Below, piece after piece: positions 17,192-26,173 of a DNA stretch of 57,878 nucleotides. The stretch covers positions 20,799 to 78,676 of the forward strand of contig CADCCP010000002.1 in assembly GCA_902800005.1 (NCBI GenBank), written 5' to 3'. The position numbers and the translations under genes were made by a program. Under the pieces are notes generated by a model. It did no database searches and had not been told where the DNA came from. It worked only from the letters and a program-made list of their open reading frames with translations. The DNA comes from an uncultured Ruminococcus sp. GTDB lineage: Bacteria > Bacillota > Clostridia > Oscillospirales > Acutalibacteraceae. How positions within the stretch are numbered: the first letter of the stretch is position 1; every line of letters starts with the position of its first letter.

Positions 17192-18478
17192 TTACAGTAT
17201 CACTTTCCATGCATTGCTTTTTTCAAAAAGGTCAAGGATATTTTTATCTATGCTTCCCTCGTCAGCCATACTGTGAAGGATATTCAATGCTTTTTCGGCA
17301 GACATGGGTTTTTTATAAGGTCTGTCTTTGGCAGTGAGGGCTTCAAAGATGTCGAGTATCGTCAAAAGGCAGACTTCTTTAGGAATATCTGTTTTATGTT
17401 CGGGATAGCCCTTTCCGTTGAGGAGTTCATGGTGGGAAGCCGCCCATTCGGTGACCATTGAAAAATCATATGGAAAGTTTACTTTTTTAAGTATATTTTT
17501 TGTTGCCGAAGCGTGATTTTGTATGATGATCCTTTCTTTATCGGTGAGTGTACCCTTGCGTATCGTGAGACATTCAACTTCTCCGTCGTTCAGAAAAGGT
17601 ATTTTTGTTTGATCTTCCTCTTCATAGCAAATCCGTGACAAAGCCTTGACTTTTTCAATATCTTCGTCAGAGAGCCAGCCTGCCACATCTATCCTCTTGA
17701 TAAAAGAGAGAACATCATTTCGGTCATGTTCACGTTTTTGAAATTCTGAAGTATCAATGCGGTTTTCAAGCAAGGCTATCTTATCAAGCAGGTGTATACG
17801 TGCAAATCTGTTTTCTACATCTTTGATCTTTGTTCCGAGCCGTGTAGCTTTGTCCATGATCTCAAGCGGAACGGACAGTTTTCCCACATCATGCAGCCAT
17901 ACACTCATCAAAAAAGCGTGTTTTTTATTTTTATCAAACTTCCATGGATCGTCTGTTTGGTCGAGCCATTGCAGAAATTCTTTTCCGAGTTTGACCATAT
18001 TACGAGTATGTCGGGCAGTATAAGGGGAGCGTTCATCGATAGCTTCCGAAAGTGCCCTGACCAAAGAATCCATCAGGGCGGTCATCTGATTTGTATATCT
18101 TTTTCTCATTGCCGCAAAATCTGTCATATCGTTCATCATGACGATAAGTGCGATCTTTTTTCCGTTGTCGTGCAGGAATGACGTTGTTACATACACGGTC
18201 TTTTCACCGTGATAGGAATAGTAGGAAATAAGATTATATTGTACGGATGAGGAATCATATATAGCATCAAGTATTGTCTGTGCAAACTGATCGTTGTTTT
18301 GGTCATTGATAAATATATCTCCCGTTTTTTTGCCGATCAATTGTTTTTCATTTTTTTCCAAAATATTCAATGCCGCAGGATTGACATACTGTATAGTTCC
18401 TTTTAGCCCGATGACCATGACACCCTCTGACATATCACGGATAATACTTTGCTGTATCAATTCATTCTGTTCTGTCAT
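17192..18478 (-). CDS. PAS-HD-GYP domain protein, putative cyclic-di-nucleotide phosphodiesterase
   Basis: A 428-residue cytoplasmic protein. Residues 1-125 form a PAS sensor (GVMVIGLKGTIQYVNPAALN). The rest is an HD-GYP-type phosphodiesterase: HDVGK at 196-200, HHELLNGKGYP around 349-359, and DIFEALTAKDRPYK at 376-389. About 100 charged residues separate the HD core from the second half, longer than in compact HD-GYP proteins. No membrane helix is seen. The start lies 13 nt after the oligopeptidase stop, so the two are probably co-transcribed. A hairpin (CTGCGTA 17115-17121 / TACGCAG 17132-17138) follows the stop but has no strong T run. Confidence 0.88.
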   Translation of the reverse strand: MTEQNELIQQSIIRDMSEGVMVIGLKGTIQYVNPAALNILEKNEKQLIGKKTGDIFINDQNNDQFAQTILDAIYDSSSVQYNLISYYSYHGEKTVYVTTSFLHDNGKKIALIVMMNDMTDFAAMRKRYTNQMTALMDSLVRALSEAIDERSPYTARHTRNMVKLGKEFLQWLDQTDDPWKFDKNKKHAFLMSVWLHDVGKLSVPLEIMDKATRLGTKIKDVENRFARIHLLDKIALLENRIDTSEFQKREHDRNDVLSFIKRIDVAGWLSDEDIEKVKALSRICYEEEDQTKIPFLNDGEVECLTIRKGTLTDKERIIIQNHASATKNILKKVNFPYDFSMVTEWAASHHELLNGKGYPEHKTDIPKEVCLLTILDIFEALTAKDRPYKKPMSAEKALNILHSMADEGSIDKNILDLFEKSNAWKVIL

Positions 18479-18491
18479 TTGAAATCATCCT

Positions 18492-20207
18492 TTATTGACA
18501 TGAGTTTGATGAAAGATGTTTGCCACTGATCTTTTCAAGCTGTTTTTCCGCTTTTTTAGCGACCTTTCTGAGAGCATTCTCGTCAAAGGGAGACAGCAGA
18601 CCTGCCGTTTCGACAAGTTGTGTAAATGTCTGAGTACCTGCCTTTTTGACGAGCTTGATATAGCGTTCCCAAGCATCCTTAAAGCTGTCCTGCATTATCA
18701 CCCAGAACTCCAGTGCAACTGTCTGTGCAAGGCAGTAATCGATATAGTAAAAGGGGTTTTCATATATATGGAGCTGTCTTTGCCATCCCCTGCCCTCACC
18801 GTAGAATACGGAGCCGTCCAGCTTTATCCAAGGCATATAGATGCCTGTCAGTTCACGCCAGACATTATGCCTTTGCTGAGGTGTCATAAAGGGATTTTCA
18901 TAGATTATATGCTGAAAGTGATCTACCATCGTACCGTATGGAATGAATGTCAAAGCACCCGAAAGGTGACTGTAACGGAATTTTTCCGAATCCTTGCCGA
19001 AGAAGTCGTCACTGCATTTCCAGCCGAAAAACTCCATCGTCATGGAGTGTACTTCACACGCTTCAAGAGTGGGGGACTGGTTTTCGGAGGGAATTATATT
19101 TCTTGCCATATAAAAAGCAAAGGCATGACCTGCTTCATGGGTGATAACCTCGACATCATCAGCGGTGCCGTTGAAATTGGCAAAGATGAAGGGTACTTTG
19201 TGATCTGCAAATTGTGTGCAGTAACCGCCGCCAGCCTTTCCTTTTTTGCTGAGAACGTCCATCAAGTCGTTTTCATACATCATGTCGATAAATTCGGCAG
19301 TTTCTTTTGAAAGTTTGTGATAGAGTTTTTTACCTGTTTTGAGTATGTCTTTAGAAGAACCCTGCGGTTTGGGGTTGCCGTCACGGAATTTCAGAGCTGC
19401 ATCTGCAAATGTCAGGGGATAGGGAAGTCCTGTTCTGTCAGCCTGTTCACGATACAGTTTGTCTGCAACGGGAACTATATATTTTATGACAGCCTTTCTG
19501 AATTTTTCAATATCGTGTTCATCGTAGCAGTTTCTGTTCATCTGGAGATAGCCGAGCTTTACGAAGTTTTTATAGCCGAGTTTAAGGGCTTTCTGATGTC
19601 TGAGTTTAACGAGTTTATCGAAAATATCGTCAAGTTCATCAGCGTGTTCTTTGTAGAACTGTCCCTCAACGAACCATGCTGCACGCCTTTGTCCATCATC
19701 GGCAGACTGCTTATATGGGAAAAGCTGTGAAAGAGTTTTTTTATCGCCGTCAAAGTCGATCTGTGCAGAAGCTATCAGTTTTTGATAAGCTGTTTCCAAT
19801 TTATTTGTTTCCTGTGTTTCGGGTATTATCTCAGGTGAAAAGGCTTTTAAAAATATCTCTGCATTTTTAAAGAGGAGAGTTCCGTATTTTTTTTCAAGCT
19901 GAGGGCGGAATTTGCTTTCAACGAGAAGTTTGGAAAAACTTTGCTGTATCTCCGTAAATTCGGGAGATATTTCATCTGTGAATTCCACTTCTTTTTCATA
20001 GAAGCTGTCATTTGTATCGATGGAGTGCCTTGTATAGGCAAGGCTCATCATGGTATCAACGTGTCCGGACATGGCATCCCATGCAAGAAATGCCTTGTCA
20101 GCGGTCTCAAAATCATCTGCATTTGCAAAGCTGCTTTTTATTTCATCAGCCTTTATTCTTATATCCTCCATATTCGGTCGTTCATACTTCATTTCGGAAA
20201 ATTTCAT
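18492..20207 (-). CDS. M3-family oligoendopeptidase (PepF-like)
   Basis: Cytoplasmic zinc metallopeptidase that degrades short peptides. It is 571 residues from the ATG at 20207, which has GGAGGA 7 nt upstream; the open frame extends further but without a ribosome binding site. The zinc motif HEAGH is at 357-361 (THEAGHAFAFY), and the third ligand Glu is expected in the following ACEVHSMTMEFF segment. The helical N-terminal lid is normal for M3 peptidases. It is the first gene of a unit with the downstream HD-GYP gene. Confidence 0.9.
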   Translation of the reverse strand: MKFSEMKYERPNMEDIRIKADEIKSSFANADDFETADKAFLAWDAMSGHVDTMMSLAYTRHSIDTNDSFYEKEVEFTDEISPEFTEIQQSFSKLLVESKFRPQLEKKYGTLLFKNAEIFLKAFSPEIIPETQETNKLETAYQKLIASAQIDFDGDKKTLSQLFPYKQSADDGQRRAAWFVEGQFYKEHADELDDIFDKLVKLRHQKALKLGYKNFVKLGYLQMNRNCYDEHDIEKFRKAVIKYIVPVADKLYREQADRTGLPYPLTFADAALKFRDGNPKPQGSSKDILKTGKKLYHKLSKETAEFIDMMYENDLMDVLSKKGKAGGGYCTQFADHKVPFIFANFNGTADDVEVITHEAGHAFAFYMARNIIPSENQSPTLEACEVHSMTMEFFGWKCSDDFFGKDSEKFRYSHLSGALTFIPYGTMVDHFQHIIYENPFMTPQQRHNVWRELTGIYMPWIKLDGSVFYGEGRGWQRQLHIYENPFYYIDYCLAQTVALEFWVIMQDSFKDAWERYIKLVKKAGTQTFTQLVETAGLLSPFDENALRKVAKKAEKQLEKISGKHLSSNSCQ

Positions 20208-20265
20208 ATTTGATTCCTCCTTTGACTTCATTTTACAATACGCTCCATGAAAAATCAATCGAAAT

Positions 20266-20303
20266 AATAAAAAAATCCCCGACAGGAATTTTGTCGGGGA
20301 GAT
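20266..20303 (-). terminator. Intrinsic terminator of the BI-1 gene
   Basis: Read on the minus strand, CCCCGACA and TGTCGGGG form an 8-bp GC-rich stem around an AAATTCC-type loop, followed by a run of T residues (plus-strand A run ending at 20275). It starts a few bases after the stop at 20308. Confidence 0.88.
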
Positions 20304-20307
20304 ATGA

Positions 20308-21081
20308 TTATCTGCTGTTTCTGGAGAAGAGCCTGAGAATATACAGGAAAAGGTTGATGAAATCAAGATAGAGTTGAAGTGCTATGTTGATAGAGGCTTT
20401 TTTGAGCATTTCCGCATCGCCGCTGAAATATTCGTAGCCTTTTTTGATCTTCTGGGTATCGTAGGCGGTGAAACCGACGAAGATCGCAATTCCTATCAAA
20501 CTTATTATCAAGTCCATCGCACCCATTCGGAAAAACATACCGAGAATACCGAACACGATAAGCACTATAAGACCGATAAGAAGAATGGGACGGAGTTTAG
20601 TAAGGTCACGTTTGGTAACGATCCCGTAGATGGAGAATGTACCGAAAAGCAGTGCAGTTGCGGCAAATGCCCATATAGCCTTGTCTGCCTCTGCAAACAT
20701 GAGGGCAGGGGCGATATTTATGCCGTTCAGTACGGAGTATACAAGGAAGAGTATCAGGCTGACAGTAGACGGGAGTTTGTAGATGAAAAATCCGAGTGCA
20801 ATGACCATAATGAATTCAAGTATGACACTGAATATAAAGATCGGTAAGAACTGTTCAAGCATGAACGGATCGGCAAGAAGGACATTCTGAATGACAAAAC
20901 CGAGAATGAAGGTAATGGAGAGACCTGCTGCCATCCATGAATAGACTCTTCTGCTGAAGTCAGCCATCGAGATACCTGACGTATCTTTGACGGAATAGTA
21001 TCCGTTGCCCTGAACACCCCTGAAATCGTCATAACCTGAACCGTTGTCATAGAAATTGTTGTTATAATCGTTTCTGTTCAT
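20308..21081 (-). CDS. Bax inhibitor-1/YccA-family membrane protein
   Basis: A 257-residue integral membrane protein of the BI-1 (UPF0005) family with seven predicted helices. The N-terminal 40 residues are soluble and rich in Asn/Gly/Tyr. Family patterns include FSRRVYSWMAAGLSITFILG in the first helix region and GFTAYDTQKIKKGYE before the last helix; the latter carries conserved Asp residues implicated in Ca2+ leak in homologues. It has its own promoter and terminator. Its physiological role in bacteria is poorly defined. Confidence 0.9.
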   Translation of the reverse strand: MNRNDYNNNFYDNGSGYDDFRGVQGNGYYSVKDTSGISMADFSRRVYSWMAAGLSITFILGFVIQNVLLADPFMLEQFLPIFIFSVILEFIMVIALGFFIYKLPSTVSLILFLVYSVLNGINIAPALMFAEADKAIWAFAATALLFGTFSIYGIVTKRDLTKLRPILLIGLIVLIVFGILGMFFRMGAMDLIISLIGIAIFVGFTAYDTQKIKKGYEYFSGDAEMLKKASINIALQLYLDFINLFLYILRLFSRNSR

Positions 21082-21128
21082 AAATACACCTCTCTCTGAA
21101 GAAGTAAAGACATTTTTCGTACATCTAT

Positions 21129-21157
21129 AATATAACTGCTTTTGAATTGAAAGTCAA
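21129..21157 (-). promoter_or_regulatory. Sigma-A-type promoter for the BI-1 gene
   Basis: On the minus strand TTGACT (21157-21152) and TATATT (21134-21129) are separated by exactly 17 nt, about 50 nt upstream of the BI-1 start. Confidence 0.75.
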
Positions 21158-21219
21158 TACGCTTTTTACAGATTTTTGAAGTGAAAAAATCGGAAATATC
21201 CGACTTTTTAAAATACATC

Positions 21220-21248
21220 TTGACTAATCACAAAAAGAGAACTATAAT
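21220..21248 (+). promoter_or_regulatory. Sigma-A-type promoter for leuB
   Basis: TTGACT at 21220-21225 and TATAAT at 21243-21248 with a 17-nt spacer, 63 nt before the leuB ATG. The leader is too short for a T-box, and no attenuator is visible. Confidence 0.85.
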
Positions 21249-21311
21249 TTATATTGGAAAAGCAGCGTGAAGCTGACAGATAAATGAGTTAAGAGGAGAG
21301 GTTTTTTGAAA

Positions 21312-22382
21312 ATGAAGAATTACAGTATTACCCTGCTCAAGGGTGACGGCATAGGCCCTGAGATCGTGAATGAAGCGGTGAAGGTGCTTGACAGGACAGC
21401 AGAAAAATCCGGATTTACAGTGACCTATACAGAGGCACTTTTGGGAGGCTGTGCGATAGATGCAACAGGCGTTCCGCTCCCGCAGGAGACTATAGACAAG
21501 TGCAAGGCTTCGGATTCTGTACTTTTGGGTGCAGTGGGCGGTCCTAAGTGGGACGATCAGCCCGGCAATAACAGACCTGAAGCAGGTTTGCTTGGAATAA
21601 GAGGAGCATTGGGACTTTTTGCTAATCTGCGTCCTGCCGTTATCTTTGAACAGCTCAAAAATGCATCACCGCTGAAAAGTGAAATTATAGGTGATGCTAT
21701 GGATATAATGATAGTGAGGGAGCTTACGGGCGGAATTTATTTCGGCAAAAGAGGACAGTTTGAAGAGGATGGCGTAAAAGCTGCCTATGACACGGAAAAA
21801 TACAATGTAAAAGAAATAGAGCGTATCGGCAGAGTAGCATTTGACATGGCTATGAAGAGAAATAAGAAGCTCACAAGTGTTGACAAGGCAAACGTGCTTG
21901 ATTCTTCAAGACTCTGGAGAGCAACTATGATAGAGCTTTCAAAGGAATATCCGGAAGTTGAACTCAATCACTTGTATGTAGATAACTGTGCAATGCAGCT
22001 TGTAAGGAATCCGAAGCAGTTTGATGTTATAGTCACTTCAAATATATTTGGTGATATACTTTCAGATGAAGCATCAATGATAAGCGGTTCGATAGGAATG
22101 TTGGCTTCGGCAAGCCTGAACAGCACAAAATTGGGAATGTACGAGCCGATACACGGTTCTGCACCCGACATTGCAGGAAAGGGTATTGCCAATCCGCTTG
22201 CAACGATACTTTCTGTTGCAATGATGCTGAGATACTCACTTGACGAGCCGCAGGCTGCTGATGCCATTGAAAACGCCGTTGCAGAGGTTCTGAAAACTTA
22301 CAGGACACCCGATATTTACACAGAGGGTACAACAAAAGTATCAACTGTTGAGATGGGCGATGCAGTTTGTGCATTGATATAA
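21312..22382 (+). CDS. leuB: 3-isopropylmalate dehydrogenase
   Basis: NAD-dependent oxidative decarboxylation of 3-isopropylmalate in leucine synthesis. It is 356 residues from ATG 21312. A TTG two codons upstream (21306) is possible, but the ATG gives the normal family start and acceptable spacing from GAGGAGAGG. Motifs: [46 protein letters not shown] and [18 protein letters not shown]. Unusually, leuA, leuC and leuD are not adjacent; the next genes are oadG and oadB. The isopropylmalate call rests on overall family pattern; related dehydrogenases (tartrate, isocitrate) are less likely. Confidence 0.93.
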   Translation: MKNYSITLLKGDGIGPEIVNEAVKVLDRTAEKSGFTVTYTEALLGGCAIDATGVPLPQETIDKCKASDSVLLGAVGGPKWDDQPGNNRPEAGLLGIRGALGLFANLRPAVIFEQLKNASPLKSEIIGDAMDIMIVRELTGGIYFGKRGQFEEDGVKAAYDTEKYNVKEIERIGRVAFDMAMKRNKKLTSVDKANVLDSSRLWRATMIELSKEYPEVELNHLYVDNCAMQLVRNPKQFDVIVTSNIFGDILSDEASMISGSIGMLASASLNSTKLGMYEPIHGSAPDIAGKGIANPLATILSVAMMLRYSLDEPQAADAIENAVAEVLKTYRTPDIYTEGTTKVSTVEMGDAVCALI

Positions 22383-22397
22383 AGGGCGGTATCTCAT

Positions 22398-22757
22398 ATG
22401 GAAAATATAAATTTGGCTTTGACGCTGCTCATAGCGGGCTTTGTAATCGTATTTTTAGTTTTGGTGGTGCTTATCATAGTCATCACGCTTTACGGTAAGA
22501 TCATACAGTCTGCACAGAAAGCGGCATCTAAAAAGCATGGCGAGACCGACAAGCCTGCCATCAGGTCTGTTACCCGTGAGGAAATAGAGGAATATGACAG
22601 TGATGAGATTCCCGAAGAGATAATTGCCGTCATTGCGGCAGCGGTCGATTCCCTTTACGGCTCAAAACCTCACAAGATAAAAAATGTAAAGCGTTCCCGT
22701 TCGGTTCGATCTTCTTGGGGCAATGCGGGCATTGCTGAAAACACAAGACCGTTTTAA
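22398..22757 (+). CDS. oadG: Na+-pumping decarboxylase gamma-chain-like small membrane protein (OadG family)
   Basis: A 119-residue protein with one strongly hydrophobic N-terminal helix (about 5-33, LLIAGFVIVFLVLVVLIIVI) and a soluble tail. This is the architecture of the gamma subunit that ties the soluble and membrane parts of oxaloacetate or methylmalonyl-CoA decarboxylase together. The tail contains EIPEEIIAVIAAAVDSLYG, a helix pattern common in clostridial OadG-like proteins. It starts 15 nt after leuB and is followed by oadB after 43 nt, so the three are likely one operon. Confidence 0.8.
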   Translation: MENINLALTLLIAGFVIVFLVLVVLIIVITLYGKIIQSAQKAASKKHGETDKPAIRSVTREEIEEYDSDEIPEEIIAVIAAAVDSLYGSKPHKIKNVKRSRSVRSSWGNAGIAENTRPF

Positions 22758-22800
22758 ATAATTAATATTGTGTGAAATCAGATTGAAAGGAAGAGAGCGA

Positions 22801-24039
22801 ATGGATATTTTTGATAAGCTGGGAGAGATAATCGTCAATCTCTACAATTCTTCGGGACTTGCTTCACTTGACTGGCAAAATTATGTAATGATAGTCATTG
22901 CATTCGTACTGATGTTTCTGGCGATAAAAAAACAGTATGAACCTTTGCTGCTCTTGCCGATAGCATTCGGCATGATGCTGGTGAATATATTTCCGGGTAT
23001 CATGGGAAATCCCTCAACACAGCTAATGACACTGGAACAGCTTCAGGCAGCAAATCTTGATCCGTCTTCTTATACGACGAGTATGCTCGATGGGATCACA
23101 TATTATAATGTGACAGAGAACGGCGGTTTGTTCTATTACTTGTATCAGGGAGTACACTTGGGTATATTCCCTCCGCTGATATTCTTGGGAATAGGTGCAA
23201 TGACGGATTTCGGACCTCTCATTGCCAATCCGAAGAGCTTTTTGCTTGGAGCAGCGGCACAGATAGGTATATTTATTACATTCATAGGTGCAACATTCCT
23301 GAATTTTGCACCCAAAGAGGCAGGCTCTATTGCTATCATAGGCGGTGCGGACGGTCCTACAGCGATATTTGTAACATCACAGCTTTCCCCCGAACTTCTC
23401 GGACCTATAGCTGTTGCGGCATATTCCTATATGGCACTTGTACCGATAATACAGCCGCCTATCATGAAACTCCTCACCACTAAAAAAGAGCGTTCTATCG
23501 TTATGGAGCAGTTGAGACCTGTTTCAAAACTTGAAAAAATACTTTTTCCGATAGTCGTTGTAGTTCTGGTAGCGATCTTGCTGCCCGATGCAGCACCGCT
23601 TGTCGGAATGCTCATGTTGGGAAATCTCTTTAAAGAGAGCGGAGTTGTTGACAGAATCGCAAAGACTGCACAAAATGAACTTATGAATATCGTCACGATA
23701 TTCTTGGGAGTGACAGTCGGAGCAACTGCAAAAGGAACTTTGTTCCTCACACCTAAGACTTTGGGTATAATAGCACTCGGCTTGATAGCATTCTGCTTTG
23801 GTACAGCCTGCGGAGTGCTTTTCGGAAAGATCATGTGCTGGGCAACTCACGGAAAAGTCAATCCCCTTATCGGCTCGGCAGGTGTATCGGCAGTGCCTAT
23901 GGCGGCAAGAATATCTCAGAAAGTCGGTCAGGAAGAAAATCCTGCCAACTTCCTTCTTATGCACGCTATGGGACCTAATGTAGCAGGTGTTATCGGTTCG
24001 GCAGTTGCTGCAGGTGTACTTATAAGCGTATTGAAATGA
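22801..24039 (+). CDS. oadB: Na+-translocating decarboxylase beta subunit (OadB/MmdB family)
   Basis: Integral-membrane Na+ channel subunit that couples decarboxylation of biotin-bound CO2 to Na+ export. It is 412 residues from ATG 22801, preceded by GAAAGGAAG. A longer open frame upstream lacks a start signal. The hallmark GGADGPTAIFVTSQLSPELL, with the essential Asp, is present, and about ten helices can be drawn. The extra loop after the third helix (NPSTQLMTLEQLQAANLDPS) is longer than in enterobacterial OadB. The alpha subunit (carboxyltransferase) and biotin carrier are not in the window, so oxaloacetate versus methylmalonyl-CoA or glutaconyl-CoA specificity is open. Confidence 0.93.
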   Translation: MDIFDKLGEIIVNLYNSSGLASLDWQNYVMIVIAFVLMFLAIKKQYEPLLLLPIAFGMMLVNIFPGIMGNPSTQLMTLEQLQAANLDPSSYTTSMLDGITYYNVTENGGLFYYLYQGVHLGIFPPLIFLGIGAMTDFGPLIANPKSFLLGAAAQIGIFITFIGATFLNFAPKEAGSIAIIGGADGPTAIFVTSQLSPELLGPIAVAAYSYMALVPIIQPPIMKLLTTKKERSIVMEQLRPVSKLEKILFPIVVVVLVAILLPDAAPLVGMLMLGNLFKESGVVDRIAKTAQNELMNIVTIFLGVTVGATAKGTLFLTPKTLGIIALGLIAFCFGTACGVLFGKIMCWATHGKVNPLIGSAGVSAVPMAARISQKVGQEENPANFLLMHAMGPNVAGVIGSAVAAGVLISVLK

Positions 24040-24046
24040 CATACAC

Positions 24047-24086
24047 TATAAGCTGTTTGCATATAGGCAGACAGCTTATATTTTTT
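24047..24086 (+). terminator. Intrinsic terminator after oadB
   Basis: TATAAGCTGT (24047-24056) pairs with ACAGCTTATA (24071-24080), followed by T6. Confidence 0.88.
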
Positions 24087-24139
24087 GCACGAAATCTTTC
24101 TTAAAATATTATGTATTTAGTGGAAATTTCTATATTATA

Positions 24140-24168
24140 TTGATTTTTAATATCTTTTAAGGTATAAT
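24140..24168 (+). promoter_or_regulatory. Sigma-A-type promoter for the transglutaminase-like gene
   Basis: TTGATT at 24140-24145 and TATAAT at 24163-24168 with a 17-nt spacer, 32 nt before the start codon. Confidence 0.75.
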
Positions 24169-24199
24169 AACATATATTTTTGTAAAGGAGTGTATTTAC

Positions 24200-25936
24200 A
24201 TGATGAATAAAAAGACTATACGCAAATTTTTTGCGGCAGCACTTGCACTCACTGTAATGACAGGCGGTATGTCTGCAATTAATGCACAGGCTTTTGATGA
24301 AGGTGATATGTTGTACATATCTGATGATCTTCAGCAGGAGTTGGAAAATGAATCATCCGTGAACTTCACACAGTTGGGTGTCAAGAAGAATCTGAAAATG
24401 TACGGTGCGGCTTCCGGCGGCAGCGGTGACTACACTTATGCCTATTTGTATAAAAAACAGGCTGATACAAAGTGGTCTGTAAAAAAGAATTTCAGTGACA
24501 CAAAAGAAGTTACTATTGCACCTCAGACGGCTACCACTTACAACTTGTGCATAAAAGTTAAAGACGGCACAGGTACGATAGTTAAAAAGTTCATTGATGT
24601 GAAAGTTAATTCGGGACTTGTCAACAAGTCAAAAGTGAGTTCCAAGAGTATCACCAAAGGTCAGAAGGTGACAATGACAGGTGCAGCTTCGGGCGGCAGC
24701 GGCGGTTACACATATGCCTATCTTTACCGCAGGGACAACGGTGCATGGAAGGTCTTCAAGAATTACAGTACGGCAAATTCCGTAGTGATAACACCCGCCT
24801 TTTCGGGAAGTTATGAGATATGCATAAAGGCAAAGGACAGCTATGGTACGATAGAAAAAAAATATTTCACCGTAAATGTAAAGGAATTGCTGAACAGATC
24901 GACTCTCAGCAAGACCGAAGCAAAAATAGGTGAGAATGTGACTATCAATGCGGCAGCAAGCGGCGGTAACGGCAGTTACAGTTATGCTTATTATTATCAG
25001 CTTCCCGGTTCTTCAACATGGAGAACGATAAAGGATTTCAGTACGGCAAATTCTGCTGTGATAAAGCCGACCAAATCGGGAACATATAATATATGCGTAA
25101 AAGTCAAGGATATTACGGGAACGATCGTAAAGAAGTATCTGGAGCTTGATGTGACGGACGGAAAAGACTATGCGGCAGAGATCAATGCAAAGATCATTGA
25201 CAGCTCCATGACAAGTGTACAGAAGATAAGGGCAATACATGACTGGCTCGTTAATAATACAGAGTATGATGTAGAAGGTTATAACAGCGGCAATGTTCCG
25301 CCTGAATCTTATACGGCAGAGGGACTTTTCAAAACTCACAAGGCAGTATGTGACGGCTATGCAAAGGCTTTTCAGGAGATGGCTCAAAAAGCAGGCTTTG
25401 AAGCTGTCAAGATCAACGGTATAGGTCAAAATTCATCCGGTCAAAAAGAAAGCCATTCATGGAATCAGGTCAAGGTTGATGGAAATTGGTATAATATCGA
25501 TGTAACATGGGCTGATCCGGTCACATCGGATGATATAGGATTTGATAACCTCAGATATAAATATTTCCTCGTTCCTGACAGCATTATGAATAAAGATCAT
25601 ACAGCCGATCCGGGACAGACAATTTATTCCTGCACGGCAGCACAGCCTATGGATCAGTTGATAAATGATGTAATTGCAGAAGATGTTGCTAACAATGAAA
25701 ATTACCGCTACTGCAAAAGCAAATCTGAACTTAAATCAATTACAAGCTCCTTTGTAAAGAAAAATGTATCGGAATTTACTATCATCTATAAGAAGAGTAC
25801 ATTCAGAGATGTCCAAGAAGTTATGGATACGGTTCTCTATGCGGAAGAAAATATCAGCTCGGTGAATTGCTCATTTATGGACTGGAAATTTGACGGATAT
25901 ATGCAGATGACATTCTATCTTTCATTTTTTGATTGA
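24200..25936 (+). CDS. Secreted protein with three Ig-like/triple-tyrosine repeats and a transglutaminase-like domain
   Basis: A 578-residue exported protein. The signal peptide is at 1-32, ending in INAQA. Three repeats of about 85 residues follow (about 55-136, 140-227, 230-315). Each begins GAASGGSGxYTYAYLY-like and ends with a ...YNLCIKVKDGTGTIVKKF-type strand. A transglutaminase-like domain spans about 335-445 with Cys384 (AVCDGYAKAF), a His near 418 (ESHSWNQV) and Asp near 434 (NIDVTWADP), so the catalytic triad looks intact. The C-terminal 130 residues are unassigned. It may act as a peptidase or crosslinker at the cell surface. It is monocistronic, bounded by its own promoter and a strong terminator. 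There is no LPXTG or dockerin. Confidence 0.85.
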   Translation: MMNKKTIRKFFAAALALTVMTGGMSAINAQAFDEGDMLYISDDLQQELENESSVNFTQLGVKKNLKMYGAASGGSGDYTYAYLYKKQADTKWSVKKNFSDTKEVTIAPQTATTYNLCIKVKDGTGTIVKKFIDVKVNSGLVNKSKVSSKSITKGQKVTMTGAASGGSGGYTYAYLYRRDNGAWKVFKNYSTANSVVITPAFSGSYEICIKAKDSYGTIEKKYFTVNVKELLNRSTLSKTEAKIGENVTINAAASGGNGSYSYAYYYQLPGSSTWRTIKDFSTANSAVIKPTKSGTYNICVKVKDITGTIVKKYLELDVTDGKDYAAEINAKIIDSSMTSVQKIRAIHDWLVNNTEYDVEGYNSGNVPPESYTAEGLFKTHKAVCDGYAKAFQEMAQKAGFEAVKINGIGQNSSGQKESHSWNQVKVDGNWYNIDVTWADPVTSDDIGFDNLRYKYFLVPDSIMNKDHTADPGQTIYSCTAAQPMDQLINDVIAEDVANNENYRYCKSKSELKSITSSFVKKNVSEFTIIYKKSTFRDVQEVMDTVLYAEENISSVNCSFMDWKFDGYMQMTFYLSFFD

Positions 25937-25947
25937 CCTGATGTGAG

Positions 25948-25987
25948 AGATCATCGTGAACAGGCAATTGTTCACGATGATCTTTTT
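25948..25987 (+). terminator. Strong intrinsic terminator after the transglutaminase-like gene
   Basis: A perfect 15-bp stem (25948-25962 with 25969-25983) around the loop GGCAAT, then a T run. Confidence 0.95.
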
Positions 25988-26100
25988 GCCTTTCGGAAGA
26001 TATTTGCACAGAATTATCACAGATATGCATAAAAATGTTGTTTTTGGAAGACCAAGGAAAAAATTTTAATTATATTTCATAAAAAGTGTTGTAAAAAGAC

Positions 26101-26129
26101 TTGAAATTTATCCAAATTTAATGTATGAT
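26101..26129 (+). promoter_or_regulatory. Sigma-A-type promoter of the glycogen operon
   Basis: TTGAAA at 26101-26106 and TATGAT at 26124-26129 with a 17-nt spacer, 45 nt before glgB. The 25988-26100 stretch upstream is AT-rich with no other signal seen. Confidence 0.75.
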
Positions 26130-26173
26130 ATAGGTATATAAATAGAAGTTTCAGTATAAAGGAGTTGTGAATT

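Noticed and set aside
18516-19310. 264-codon plus-strand frame
   Set aside because: Antisense to the M3 oligopeptidase, which has clear catalytic motifs. No start context or recognisable domain.
21249-21311. T-box or leucine leader peptide before leuB
   Set aside because: Only about 60 nt separate promoter and start codon. No T-box sequence, Leu-codon run or terminator/antiterminator pair is visible.
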